In this document: positions 56,634-64,000 of the stretch, piece by piece
Layout: every line of letters starts with the position of its first letter
Position numbering within the stretch: position 1 is the first letter of the stretch
Source of the DNA: Fodinibius sp036381435
Lineage (GTDB): Bacteria > Bacteroidota > Rhodothermia > Balneolales > Balneolaceae
Length of the DNA stretch: 64,000 bases
NCBI GenBank assembly: GCA_036381435.1
Contig: DASVCW010000029.1
Span: 1-64,000 of the forward strand
Direction of reading: 5' to 3'
Position numbers and translations under genes: made by a program
Notes under the pieces: generated by a model
The model's database searches: none
What the model saw: only the letters and a program-made list of their open reading frames with translations
What the model was told of the DNA's origin: nothing

Positions 56634-59144
56634 ATGGAACAACTAAAAACAAAACAACAAAAAACGCTGAAAATAGAAGGCATGCACTGCGCAAGCTGTG
56701 TTTCAGCGGTGGAAAAGTCGCTCAAAAAGGTAGCGGGCGTTGAGAGTGCTTCCGTAAACCTGGCTACAGAATCTGCCACAGTATCTTTTGATGAGCGGAT
56801 AACGGATGATGATTTAAAAGCAGCCGTAGAAAAAGCCGGTTACTCTCTGGCAGAAGATGAAGCCCGGACACGAACGCTTAAAGTGGAAGGTATGCATTGC
56901 GCAAGTTGTGTAAATACTGTTGAAGATTGGCTGATGAGGCTGGATGGCGTTCAGGAAGCCAATGTAAACCTGGCCACAGAATCAGTAAAAGTAACTTATA
57001 CCGGCAATCTCACGCTTGATGATTTTGAGCAGGCCGTGGAAAATGCGGGTTACCAGCTGCTTCGGAATGAATCGGTTTTGGGACAGTCTCAGGCTGAAAG
57101 CCATCAGCAGCGTTCGCAAAATAAGCTGGATAAAGCCCGCTCGAACATGTGGTGGGCGTGGGCACTGACCATTCCTATAATTTTGTGGATGCTGCCCCAC
57201 ATGTTTTTAGGCTATGCCTTTCTGGGCATGACCGGCATGGAAATCGGGATGCTTCTGCTTTCCGGCGCAGTGATCTTTGTCCCGGGCTGGGAAACCATGC
57301 GCAGCGCATGGAAGTCCGCCAAAAACGGCACGCCCAATATGGATGTGCTCATCGCCATGGGTTCGCTGGCGGCCCTTTCAACCGGAGTGGTTGCGCTGTT
57401 GCATCATTTTGGCTTAGCCCCCGACTTTCATAGTTTCGCAGGGGTAGCGGGAATGATTATGGCGTTCCACTTAACGGGACGATACATCGAAACGAAGGCA
57501 AAGGGACGAGCTTCGGATGCTATCCAAAAGCTACTGACACTGGAAGCTAAGGAAGCTGTTGTTGAAAGAAACGGAGAAGAGATCAGCATTCAGGTTCAGG
57601 AGTTGCAGATTGGCGATATCATGGTGGTTCGTCCGGGAGAGAAAATTCCCACCGACGGAAAAGTGGTTGATGGCAAAAGCAGCGTGGATGAATCGATAGC
57701 CACCGGAGAATCTATGCCGGTGGAAAAAAGCGCGGGTGACCGGGTGATCGGAGCGACCATCAACAAAAACGGCTTGCTGAAAGTAAAAGCTACGAAAGTT
57801 GGGAAGGATACTTTTCTGAGCCAGGTTATTAAGATGGTTGAGGAGGCGCAAGGCTCGAAAGTACCCATTCAGGAATTTGCGGATCGCATCACCGCTGTAT
57901 TTGTACCCGTAGTTTTGGGTATCGCGCTTCTGACTTTAGTTTCATGGCTCATCTTTCCTGCATTTTTTGGAAGTATCGCTCAGTGGGCGGATTCTTTTAT
58001 TCCGTGGATTAATCCCACTATGGGCTCAACAGCTTTAGCTTTTTTTGCGGCTATTGCTGTATTGGTGATCGCTTGTCCCTGCGCTTTGGGACTCGCCACG
58101 CCCACCGCGCTGATGGTCGGTTCGGGCATGGGCGCCGAAAACGGGGTGCTTATTCGAAAGGGTGAAGCCATCCAGCTTATGAAAGATGTGGATACGATTA
58201 TTCTGGATAAAACCGGCACGATCACTAAAGGAAAACCAGGGGTGACCGATATTATTTCACTTAACGGAGATTCCGAAGATACGCTGATTCGATGGGCGGC
58301 TTCCGCGGAGAGTGGCTCTGAACATCCCTTGGGAAGGGCAGTAGTAGATCATGCTAAAGAACTTAATCTGCCACTTTTTAAAACAGATGATTTTGAGGCT
58401 GTTACGGGGAAAGGAGTGAAGGCGAGAGTGAAAAGTGAGAAGCAAGAAGTGAGAAGTGAAGTGCTGATTGGAAATCGTGGCTTGGTTCAGGAATTCGGAA
58501 TTCCTGTTGATGCATCGGTTGAGGGGCAGTTAAGCAATCTCGAAATGCAGGCTAAGACGGCGATGTTGGTGGCTGTTGATGGAAAATTAAGTGGCATTGT
58601 CGCGGTTGCGGATCCGATTAAAAAGGACAGTCAAAAAGCGATCAAAATGTTAAAAGTATTCAGTTTAACGCCAATTATGATTACAGGCGATAATCAGCGA
58701 ACTGCCGAAGCCGTGGCCGCGGAGGTAGGCATCACCCAAGTAATTGCCGGCGTGTTGCCTGACCAAAAATCGGCAGAGGTGAAACGCCTGCAGGAAGGTG
58801 GAAAAGTAGTAGCGATGGTTGGGGATGGTATCAACGATGCTCCAGCACTGACGCAGGCCGATGTAGGGATCGCCATAGGTACCGGCACAGATGTGGCCAT
58901 CGAATCAGGCGATATTGTGCTGGTTCAGGGCAATTTAAGCGCGGTGGTTAAAGCGGTTAAGTTGAGTCAGGCTACATTCAAAAAGATCAAACAGAATTTG
59001 TTTTGGGCCTTTTTCTATAACGTCGTAATGATACCGCTGGCCATTTTTGGTTTGTTGCATCCGCTGCTGGCCGAAGCGGCCATGGCTTTTAGCTCGGTGA
59101 ATGTGGTGACGAACTCGAGAAGACTCAGAAAGGAAAATATTTAG
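56634..59144 (+). CDS. copA: Copper-translocating P-type ATPase CopA
   Basis: An 836-residue P1B-1 Cu(I) exporter from the start MEQLKTKQQ (an ATG 24 bp upstream is less likely). Two HMA domains come first (GMHCASC at about 17-23 and again near 87), then eight TM segments. Motifs: TGES in IATGESMPVE, CPC in VIACPCALGLATPTAL, DKTGTIT, the HP pair in SEHPLG, and GDGINDAPAL. TM7-8 carry the copper ligands N-Y (FYNVVM) and M-x2-SS (MAFSSVNVVTNSRRL). It thus differs clearly from the CAC-type ATPase at 9223. It pumps Cu(I) from cytosol to periplasm, where CusABC takes over. Confidence 0.95.
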   Translation: MEQLKTKQQKTLKIEGMHCASCVSAVEKSLKKVAGVESASVNLATESATVSFDERITDDDLKAAVEKAGYSLAEDEARTRTLKVEGMHCASCVNTVEDWLMRLDGVQEANVNLATESVKVTYTGNLTLDDFEQAVENAGYQLLRNESVLGQSQAESHQQRSQNKLDKARSNMWWAWALTIPIILWMLPHMFLGYAFLGMTGMEIGMLLLSGAVIFVPGWETMRSAWKSAKNGTPNMDVLIAMGSLAALSTGVVALLHHFGLAPDFHSFAGVAGMIMAFHLTGRYIETKAKGRASDAIQKLLTLEAKEAVVERNGEEISIQVQELQIGDIMVVRPGEKIPTDGKVVDGKSSVDESIATGESMPVEKSAGDRVIGATINKNGLLKVKATKVGKDTFLSQVIKMVEEAQGSKVPIQEFADRITAVFVPVVLGIALLTLVSWLIFPAFFGSIAQWADSFIPWINPTMGSTALAFFAAIAVLVIACPCALGLATPTALMVGSGMGAENGVLIRKGEAIQLMKDVDTIILDKTGTITKGKPGVTDIISLNGDSEDTLIRWAASAESGSEHPLGRAVVDHAKELNLPLFKTDDFEAVTGKGVKARVKSEKQEVRSEVLIGNRGLVQEFGIPVDASVEGQLSNLEMQAKTAMLVAVDGKLSGIVAVADPIKKDSQKAIKMLKVFSLTPIMITGDNQRTAEAVAAEVGITQVIAGVLPDQKSAEVKRLQEGGKVVAMVGDGINDAPALTQADVGIAIGTGTDVAIESGDIVLVQGNLSAVVKAVKLSQATFKKIKQNLFWAFFYNVVMIPLAIFGLLHPLLAEAAMAFSSVNVVTNSRRLRKENI

Positions 59145-59281
59145 CTGGATTTTTGGCAGCGACAGCTGTTACACAAAGAGGCACAGAGAAGACACAAAGT
59201 TTCTGTGCTACTCTGTCTCCCTTGTTAGTTCAGTGATAAAACATCTTAGATAATTTACTTATTCAAAAACAATCCAGGAAA

Positions 59282-59791
59282 ATGGAACACAATAACGGGC
59301 ATAAACACATGGATCATCACAAACATATGAACCACGAGGATCAAGAAAAATCTTCGCTCAACAAATTGGCAGCGAGCGCTACTACGCATTGTATGACCGG
59401 TTGTGCGATTGGTGAAGTATTGGGCTTAGTTATTGGTACGGCATTAGGGTGGAGTAATATTGCCACTATAGCTTTAGCAGTGGCATTGGCTTTTTTGTTC
59501 GGTTATTCGTTAACCATGCTTCCTTTGTTGAGATCAGGGATAGCTTTTAAAGAAGCTACAAAGCTGGCGTTAATCGCCGATACAGCCTCTATTACGGTTA
59601 TGGAAATTGTAGATAACTTAATTATGGTTGTTATTCCCGGTGCTATGGCTGCCGGACTTGACGACTGGCACTTCTGGATTAGCATGACGGTTGCGCTGGC
59701 AATAGCCTGGGTAGTGGCATTTCCTGTAAACCGATGGTTGATAGGACGGGGAATGGGGCATGCGAAAGTGCATGCGCATCATCAGCATTAG
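59282..59791 (+). CDS. DUF4396 membrane protein with His-rich N-terminus
   Basis: A 169-residue membrane protein. The first 30 residues are His-rich (HNNGHKHMDHHKHMNHEDQ), and the C-terminus ends HAKVHAHHQH, so both ends could bind metal. The middle has four to five helices with the DUF4396 pattern THCMTGCAIGEVLGLVIG (two cysteines), LFGYSLTMLPLLR and LIADTASITVMEIVDNLIMV. The family is common next to CopA genes. Copper transport or sequestration is likely but not shown. It follows copA by 137 bp and precedes the methyltransferase-like gene by 19 bp. Confidence 0.82.
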   Translation: MEHNNGHKHMDHHKHMNHEDQEKSSLNKLAASATTHCMTGCAIGEVLGLVIGTALGWSNIATIALAVALAFLFGYSLTMLPLLRSGIAFKEATKLALIADTASITVMEIVDNLIMVVIPGAMAAGLDDWHFWISMTVALAIAWVVAFPVNRWLIGRGMGHAKVHAHHQH

Positions 59792-59810
59792 GTTTGAGAA
59801 AGAGGGTTTT

Positions 59811-60377
59811 ATGCAGAAATATTTTGCTGTTCTGACAATTATCTTGCTTTTTGGAATGGTACTGACTCGAAGCCTAATGATGAAAAGGCAGGGGATAAAA
59901 GCAGTATATTTTGGAAAAGAAGATAAGAAGGACTTTTTCATTCCGCCCTTTGCCCTTTTTTACTTCTATCTGATATTTGCCAATACATTTAATTTACCGG
60001 CAGTAAACGAGCAAGAATTTTTTCGATCTGAAGTCGCATCTTGGATTGGAGTATTCGTTTGCTTGTGGGGTTTATTGCTATTCTTGCTGAGTCTGATTTC
60101 TTTTGGAAAAAGTTTTCGTGTTGGTATCGATACACACAAACCCGACAAGCTTGTAACTACCGGGATCTTCGCTTTTAGCCGTAATCCTATTTATGTAGCG
60201 TTTGCAATAATTCTTGCCGGTCAGTTTTTGATATTCCCAGACTGGATTTTTTTGGTCTATCTCGTAGCAGGTATATTCTTGTTTCACCGTCAAGTATTGC
60301 GGGAGGAAGAATTCATGAAGAAACAGTACGGAAGGAAATATTTGCAATACTGTAATCAAGTGAGAAGGTATCTTTAG
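59811..60377 (+). CDS. Isoprenylcysteine carboxyl methyltransferase-family membrane protein
   Basis: A 188-residue integral membrane protein starting MQKYFAVLTI; AGAGGG lies 5-10 bp upstream, and an earlier in-frame ATG overlaps the DUF4396 gene. Five or so helices are followed by the SAM-binding ICMT/PEMT signature (LVTTGIFAFSRNPIYVAFAI, then REEEFMKKQYGRKYLQY). Bacterial members methylate lipids or small molecules; the substrate is unknown. It may be co-transcribed with the DUF4396 gene (19-bp gap). Similar genes are common near copper loci. Confidence 0.82.
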   Translation: MQKYFAVLTIILLFGMVLTRSLMMKRQGIKAVYFGKEDKKDFFIPPFALFYFYLIFANTFNLPAVNEQEFFRSEVASWIGVFVCLWGLLLFLLSLISFGKSFRVGIDTHKPDKLVTTGIFAFSRNPIYVAFAIILAGQFLIFPDWIFLVYLVAGIFLFHRQVLREEEFMKKQYGRKYLQYCNQVRRYL

Positions 60378-60573
60378 AGAATGGCCGGAAGAAAGGATTG
60401 CACTGAGATGCGGAGAGAAGGCTCGGAGTTTTGCAGGTTTTTCTCTGTATAACTCTGTGCTAACCTCTGCGGTTCTCTGTGCTCTTGCAAAATAACTCTC
60501 TTGGACTTTTAAAAATTTTTTACGAAACTACTTTTGTAGTTAAATAAAAACGTTGGCTAAAAAAGAGGATAAT

Positions 60574-60954
60574 ATGCATTGGTATATAAAAGTATTAAAA
60601 GACTACGCAGAGTTCGAGGGACGGGCAAGAAGGAAAGAGTACTGGATGTTTACGCTTATCAATTCTCTAATAGGAATTGCCTTTGGATTGGTAACAGTTA
60701 TTTCCGGTAATGCCGGAGGTGAAGCAGCGATAAATATATTTATGATTCTTTATATCATTTATACTTTTGCAGTTTTTGTTCCGAGTCTTGCAGTATCTGT
60801 TCGCCGGCTTCATGATACCGGCCGCACCGGTTGGTGGCTATTGATAGGTTTAATTCCTTTTATTGGTCCTATTATTATCCTAGTCTTTATGGTTCTGGAT
60901 AGCAACCAAGATGAGAATCAATATGGGGCAAATCCGAAGGCTGCTACTGTTTAA
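60574..60954 (+). CDS. DUF805 membrane protein
   Basis: A 126-residue inner-membrane protein starting MHWYIKVLKDYAEFEG, the usual start of the family, with AAGAGGA 7-13 bp upstream. The family motif RARRKEYWMFTLIN is followed by helices near 25-45, 55-75 and 82-100. The second signature is SVRRLHDTGRTGWW. Its function is unknown in the family. The C-terminal DSNQDENQYGANPK is also typical. It is a single gene flanked by CAGAG-type repeats, not linked to neighbours. Confidence 0.88.
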   Translation: MHWYIKVLKDYAEFEGRARRKEYWMFTLINSLIGIAFGLVTVISGNAGGEAAINIFMILYIIYTFAVFVPSLAVSVRRLHDTGRTGWWLLIGLIPFIGPIIILVFMVLDSNQDENQYGANPKAATV

Positions 60955-61072
60955 CATATAAATTTTTTGGGCTTACACTGAGCTTCACAGAGAAGGCACG
61001 GAATTCCACAGTGGTTTTTCTCCCTGTACCTCTGTACTAAAATCGAAGTTTTATTTGATCTGAAAATAAAAA

Positions 61073-61101
61073 GGCAGCCCCCGATCGCTGTCGGAGCTGC
61101 C
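61073..61101 (-). terminator. Rho-independent terminator of katG
   Basis: GGCAGC ... GCTGCC encloses an inner CCGA/TCGG pairing. On the minus strand the stem is followed by TTTTTATTTTC. It lies 27 bp beyond the katG stop. The other strand has a shorter TTTT, so it may also end the DUF805 transcript. Confidence 0.7.
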
Positions 61102-61128
61102 TTTTGGTTATTACATCTTTGACTGCAA

Positions 61129-63375
61129 TCAGTCCAGATCGAAACGATCCAGGTTCATCACCTTGCCCCATGCAGCGATAAAGTCCTTAACGAACTTTTC
61201 TTCTGCACCTTCATATCCGTAGACTTCAGCCAAGGCACGCAACTCTGAATTCGAACCGAAGATCAGATCGGCACGAGTGCCGGTCCATTTAACTTCTCCG
61301 GTCTTACGATCGCGGCCTTCGAAAACATACTGGGCATCAGAAGTCGCTTCCCAGGTGGTACCCATATCAAGCAGGTTCCTAAAGAAGTCGTTGGTCAGTG
61401 TTCCGGGGCGATCCGTAAAGACCCCATGCTTTGACTGATCGTAGTTGGTCTCCAGCACACGCATACCACCGAGTAGTACCGTCATTTCAGGCGCGGTCAG
61501 GGTCAGCAGCTGGGCCTTATCTACCAGCATTTCTTCTGTTGTGATGTTATGCTTTGGCTTGAAGTAGTTACGGAAACCGTCTGCTTCCGGCTTCAAGAAT
61601 TCAAATGATTCTACATCGGTTTGTTCTTGGATGGCATCAGTACGTCCCGGTGTGAACGGCACGGCCGCCTCATGACCGGCTTTCTCAGCCGCTTTTTCAA
61701 TGGCTGCACATCCTCCCAGAACGATGAGGTCTGCCATTGATACCTTTTTATCACCTGACTGGCCGTCGTTGAACGCTTTTTGAATTCCTTCAAGCATCTC
61801 CAGTACTTTAGACAACTGCTCAGGATTATTCACTTCCCAATCCTTCTGCGGAGCAAGACGAATACGCCCCCCGTTCGCGCCGCCTCGCTTATCGGATCCA
61901 CGGAAGGTTGAGGCAGATGCCCAAGCGGTTGATACCAGTTCAGAAACCGTTAAGCCGGAGTCAAGAATCTCTGCTTTTAGCTTTGCAATGTCTTCATCGT
62001 TGATCAGTTCATAGTCAGCTTCAGGAATTGGGTCTTGCCAAATCAGATCTTCTTCAGGCACTTCCGGTCCGACGTAGAGTGTTTTGGGTCCCATATCGCG
62101 GTGAGTCAGTTTGAACCAGGCACGGGCGAAAGCATCTGCAAACTCGTCCGGATTTTCATAGAATCGTCGTGATATTTTCTCGTATTCTGGATCCACTTTC
62201 AGTGCAAGGTCCGTCGTGAGCATCATTGGAGGATTTTTCCTGGACGAATCATGCGCATCAGGAACGGTACCATCACCTGTTCCGTCCTTAGGCTCCCACT
62301 GCCAGGCACCGGCAGGGCTTTTAGTCAGTTCCCAATCGTAATTAAAAAGGTTTTCGAAAAAGCCATTGTCCCACTCGGTGGGCTTATTGGTCCATGCACC
62401 CTCCAGGCCGCTGGTGATGGTATCAGCACCTTTACCGGTACCATGCTTGCTCGTCCAGCCTAGACCTTGTTGTTCAATAGGAGCTGCTTCTGGCTCGGGA
62501 CCAACATGTTCATCCGAAGCGGCACCATGTACTTTTCCAAAGGTATGTCCGCCCGCGATGAGTGCGAGTGTTTCCTCGTCATTCATCGCCATACGAGCAA
62601 ACGACTGACGAATGTAATGCGCTGCTTTTGCCGGATCCGGTTCTCCATTCGGTCCTTCCGGATTCACGTAGATCAGACCCATATGGTCGGCAGCGAGTGG
62701 ACCTTTGAGATTCCCTTCATCGTCGTGGCGCTCAGTTCCTAGCCATTCACGTTCAGAACCCCAATAAATATCTTCCTCGGGTTCCCAGACATCCTCACGT
62801 CCGCCTGCAAAACCGAAGGTTTCAAAACCCATTGATTCTAAGGCACAGTTTCCAGCCAGTATCATCAGATCAGCCCATGAAAGTTTTTGTCCGTACTTTT
62901 GTTTGATGGGCCAAAGCAAACGGCGCGCTTTGTCGAGGCTGGCATTATCCGGCCAACTGTTGATAGGAGCAAAACGTTGGTTACCGGTTCCTGCCCCTCC
63001 ACGTCCATCGGCAACGCGGTATGTACCAGCGCTGTGCCATGCCATCCGAATGAAGAGCGGTCCATAGTGACCCCAGTCAGCCGGCCACCAATCCTGGGAG
63101 TTAGTCATCAGATCATAAATATCCTGCTTTACGGCATCCAGATCCAGCTTCTTAAATTCTTCAGCATAGTCAAAGTCCTCGTCCATTGGATTGGACAGGG
63201 AAGAATGCTGACGAAGAATATTTATATTCAGCTTGTTTGGCCACCAGTCACGATTTATGGGAGCGCCAACGGGAGTCTGCTCTAATGATCTGCCATGGAA
63301 GGGGCATTTACTTTCATTGTTAACTTCCTGAGTTTCGGTACCGTTTGAGGAGTTCTGAGTCTTGTTTTTATCCAT
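61129..63375 (-). CDS. katG: Catalase-peroxidase KatG
   Basis: A bifunctional haem b catalase-peroxidase of about 748 residues, full length, with two peroxidase-like halves. Active-site residues are visible: distal R and H in RMAWHSAGTYR (which includes the Trp of the covalent triad), the triad Tyr in GLIYVNPEGPNG, the triad Met in FARMAMNDEE, and the proximal His in AGGHTFGKVHG. The haem-free C-terminal half starts near 430. The start MDKNKTQ is chosen over an ATG 21 bp upstream. It detoxifies H2O2 in the cytosol. A TAATATATATTA palindrome 55-70 bp upstream could be a PerR/Fur-type site. Confidence 0.95.
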   Translation of the reverse strand: MDKNKTQNSSNGTETQEVNNESKCPFHGRSLEQTPVGAPINRDWWPNKLNINILRQHSSLSNPMDEDFDYAEEFKKLDLDAVKQDIYDLMTNSQDWWPADWGHYGPLFIRMAWHSAGTYRVADGRGGAGTGNQRFAPINSWPDNASLDKARRLLWPIKQKYGQKLSWADLMILAGNCALESMGFETFGFAGGREDVWEPEEDIYWGSEREWLGTERHDDEGNLKGPLAADHMGLIYVNPEGPNGEPDPAKAAHYIRQSFARMAMNDEETLALIAGGHTFGKVHGAASDEHVGPEPEAAPIEQQGLGWTSKHGTGKGADTITSGLEGAWTNKPTEWDNGFFENLFNYDWELTKSPAGAWQWEPKDGTGDGTVPDAHDSSRKNPPMMLTTDLALKVDPEYEKISRRFYENPDEFADAFARAWFKLTHRDMGPKTLYVGPEVPEEDLIWQDPIPEADYELINDEDIAKLKAEILDSGLTVSELVSTAWASASTFRGSDKRGGANGGRIRLAPQKDWEVNNPEQLSKVLEMLEGIQKAFNDGQSGDKKVSMADLIVLGGCAAIEKAAEKAGHEAAVPFTPGRTDAIQEQTDVESFEFLKPEADGFRNYFKPKHNITTEEMLVDKAQLLTLTAPEMTVLLGGMRVLETNYDQSKHGVFTDRPGTLTNDFFRNLLDMGTTWEATSDAQYVFEGRDRKTGEVKWTGTRADLIFGSNSELRALAEVYGYEGAEEKFVKDFIAAWGKVMNLDRFDLD

Positions 63376-63396
63376 ACTATAAATAGTTTTTGTCAT

Positions 63397-63822
63397 TTTC
63401 TTTAATAGTCTAACTTACTAAACTCAATGGATAATATATATTACAATTCTATAGATAATGCTTATGACAAGTATTTCCTTTATTTATGACAGTTAGTTAC
63501 TTCAGTTTAAACAGAAGTGTTAGGAAAAGGTTGAAGAACTATTCTGAGAGTATAAAAAGCCTCTTTATTCATCTTTAACTCCAGCCTTTAACAAAATTGT
63601 CATAATAGCAAGGGAACCTCTTAGCTCATCGGTTGACTGCTTTTGTCACCCGATGAATGGAAAGAAAACCTTCCCTGTCTCATTCACCTGTTCACGTAGA
63701 TTGGGTGAAAAGTCCTTCCCAAAAAAATATCGAAAAAAAGTAAATCCGCTTTCCGATTTATTTCGTCTTGTAGGGCAGATGGTCAAAAATGATCTCACTA
63801 AACCCAAATAAATACTGAAAAT
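63397..63822. other. 426-bp non-coding region between divergent katG and lipoprotein genes
   Basis: I see no gene or RNA here. It holds the palindrome TAATATATATTA (63432-63443) near katG and an inverted CATCGGGTGAC-like pair (CATCGGTTGACTGCTTTTGT / CACCCGATG, about 63627-63656). Promoters for both genes should lie here. Confidence 0.4.
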
Positions 63823-64000
63823 ATGTTTACGAATAAAAAGCTACTAATATATATGGTTCTGTTAGTTTTGCCGATGGTATCGTGCAAAGATGACAGTACA
63901 GGACCCGAAAAGATGGAAGATCCCGCAACTTTAACGGTGCAGAATCAGGGAACTTCGAATGGAAATATGGTGGTCATACCCGAAGCTAAAGTCATGGAAG
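63823..64000 (+). CDS. Lipoprotein of unknown function (3' end off window)
   Basis: The 59 residues visible start MFTNKKLLIYMVLLVLPMVSC. The leader ends in a lipobox (PMVSC, Cys about residue 21), followed by acidic KDDSTGPEKMEDPATLTVQN and GNMVVIPEAKVMED-like sequence. It is therefore probably exported and lipid-anchored. The domain is cut by the window end. The V-V-I-P-E-A pattern recalls DUF7282-type beta domains, but this is a weak guess. Confidence 0.55.
   Translation, partial: MFTNKKLLIYMVLLVLPMVSCKDDSTGPEKMEDPATLTVQNQGTSNGNMVVIPEAKVME

Overview
Organism. No rRNA, tRNA or marker gene fixes the taxon. The window looks like a Bacteroidota/Balneolota-type (FCB group) chromosome of moderate GC. 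Reasons: outer-membrane TonB receptors with an N-terminal carboxypeptidase-regulatory-like domain; tandem ~800-residue MacB/FtsX-type permeases ending in NPVDSLRSE; an AraC regulator with a heavy-metal (HMA) domain at its N-terminus; DUF3347 proteins; and spacers full of short palindromes. Balneolaceae (Gracilimonas-like) is my best inference, not a demonstrated fact.

Layout. (1) 1-7.9 kb, iron/metal uptake: an IS256-type transposase end has cut a TonB receptor gene. Next come a multicopper oxidase translationally coupled to a ZIP permease, then a PepSY membrane protein and an intact siderophore-type TonB receptor. Three similar TTTAG-N6/7-CTAAA dyads lie upstream of these genes and suggest one DtxR/MntR-like regulon. 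(2) 8-13.8 kb: a GNAT acetyltransferase, an ArsR-type regulator followed by a P1B ATPase with an unusual CAC (not CPC) motif, a sorbosone-dehydrogenase-like lipoprotein coupled to a cytochrome c, and the remnant of a cation transporter. (3) 13.9-33 kb: five tandem paralogous FtsX-type permeases, a small secreted protein, one ABC ATPase and one HlyD-type adaptor (all minus strand), then on the plus strand a sigma-54-dependent response regulator and its histidine kinase. A -24/-12 promoter and two candidate activator sites 21 bp apart lie upstream of the adaptor gene. The spacers are built of degenerate 7-bp-period repeats not seen elsewhere in the window. (4) 33-39 kb: a VKOR-like protein, two alpha/beta hydrolases, a GH15 glycosidase, a sterol-desaturase-like enzyme. 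(5) 39-43.5 kb: a mercury-type MerR operon with two tiny Cys-rich proteins and a textbook 19-bp-spacer promoter, a peroxiredoxin-like protein, a broken membrane protein, a methyltransferase, an UPF0718-type permease, a DUF305 remnant. (6) 43.9-60 kb, copper island: a CusABC-type efflux system with DUF3347 and Met-rich periplasmic proteins on the minus strand; an HMA-AraC regulator, CopZ-like chaperone, copper-island outer-membrane protein, CopA and DUF4396 protein on the plus strand. (7) 60-64 kb: a DUF805 protein, KatG and the start of a lipoprotein.

How it fits together. Most of the window handles metals: iron/manganese import (region 1), heavy-metal export (regions 2 and 6) and mercury sensing (region 5). 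KatG and the peroxiredoxin-like protein deal with the resulting oxidative stress. The ABC array is a separate envelope-stress or efflux module under two-component control. Four genes carry apparent single-base frameshifts (about 645, 29835, 40881, 43376). They are either decaying genes or consensus errors.
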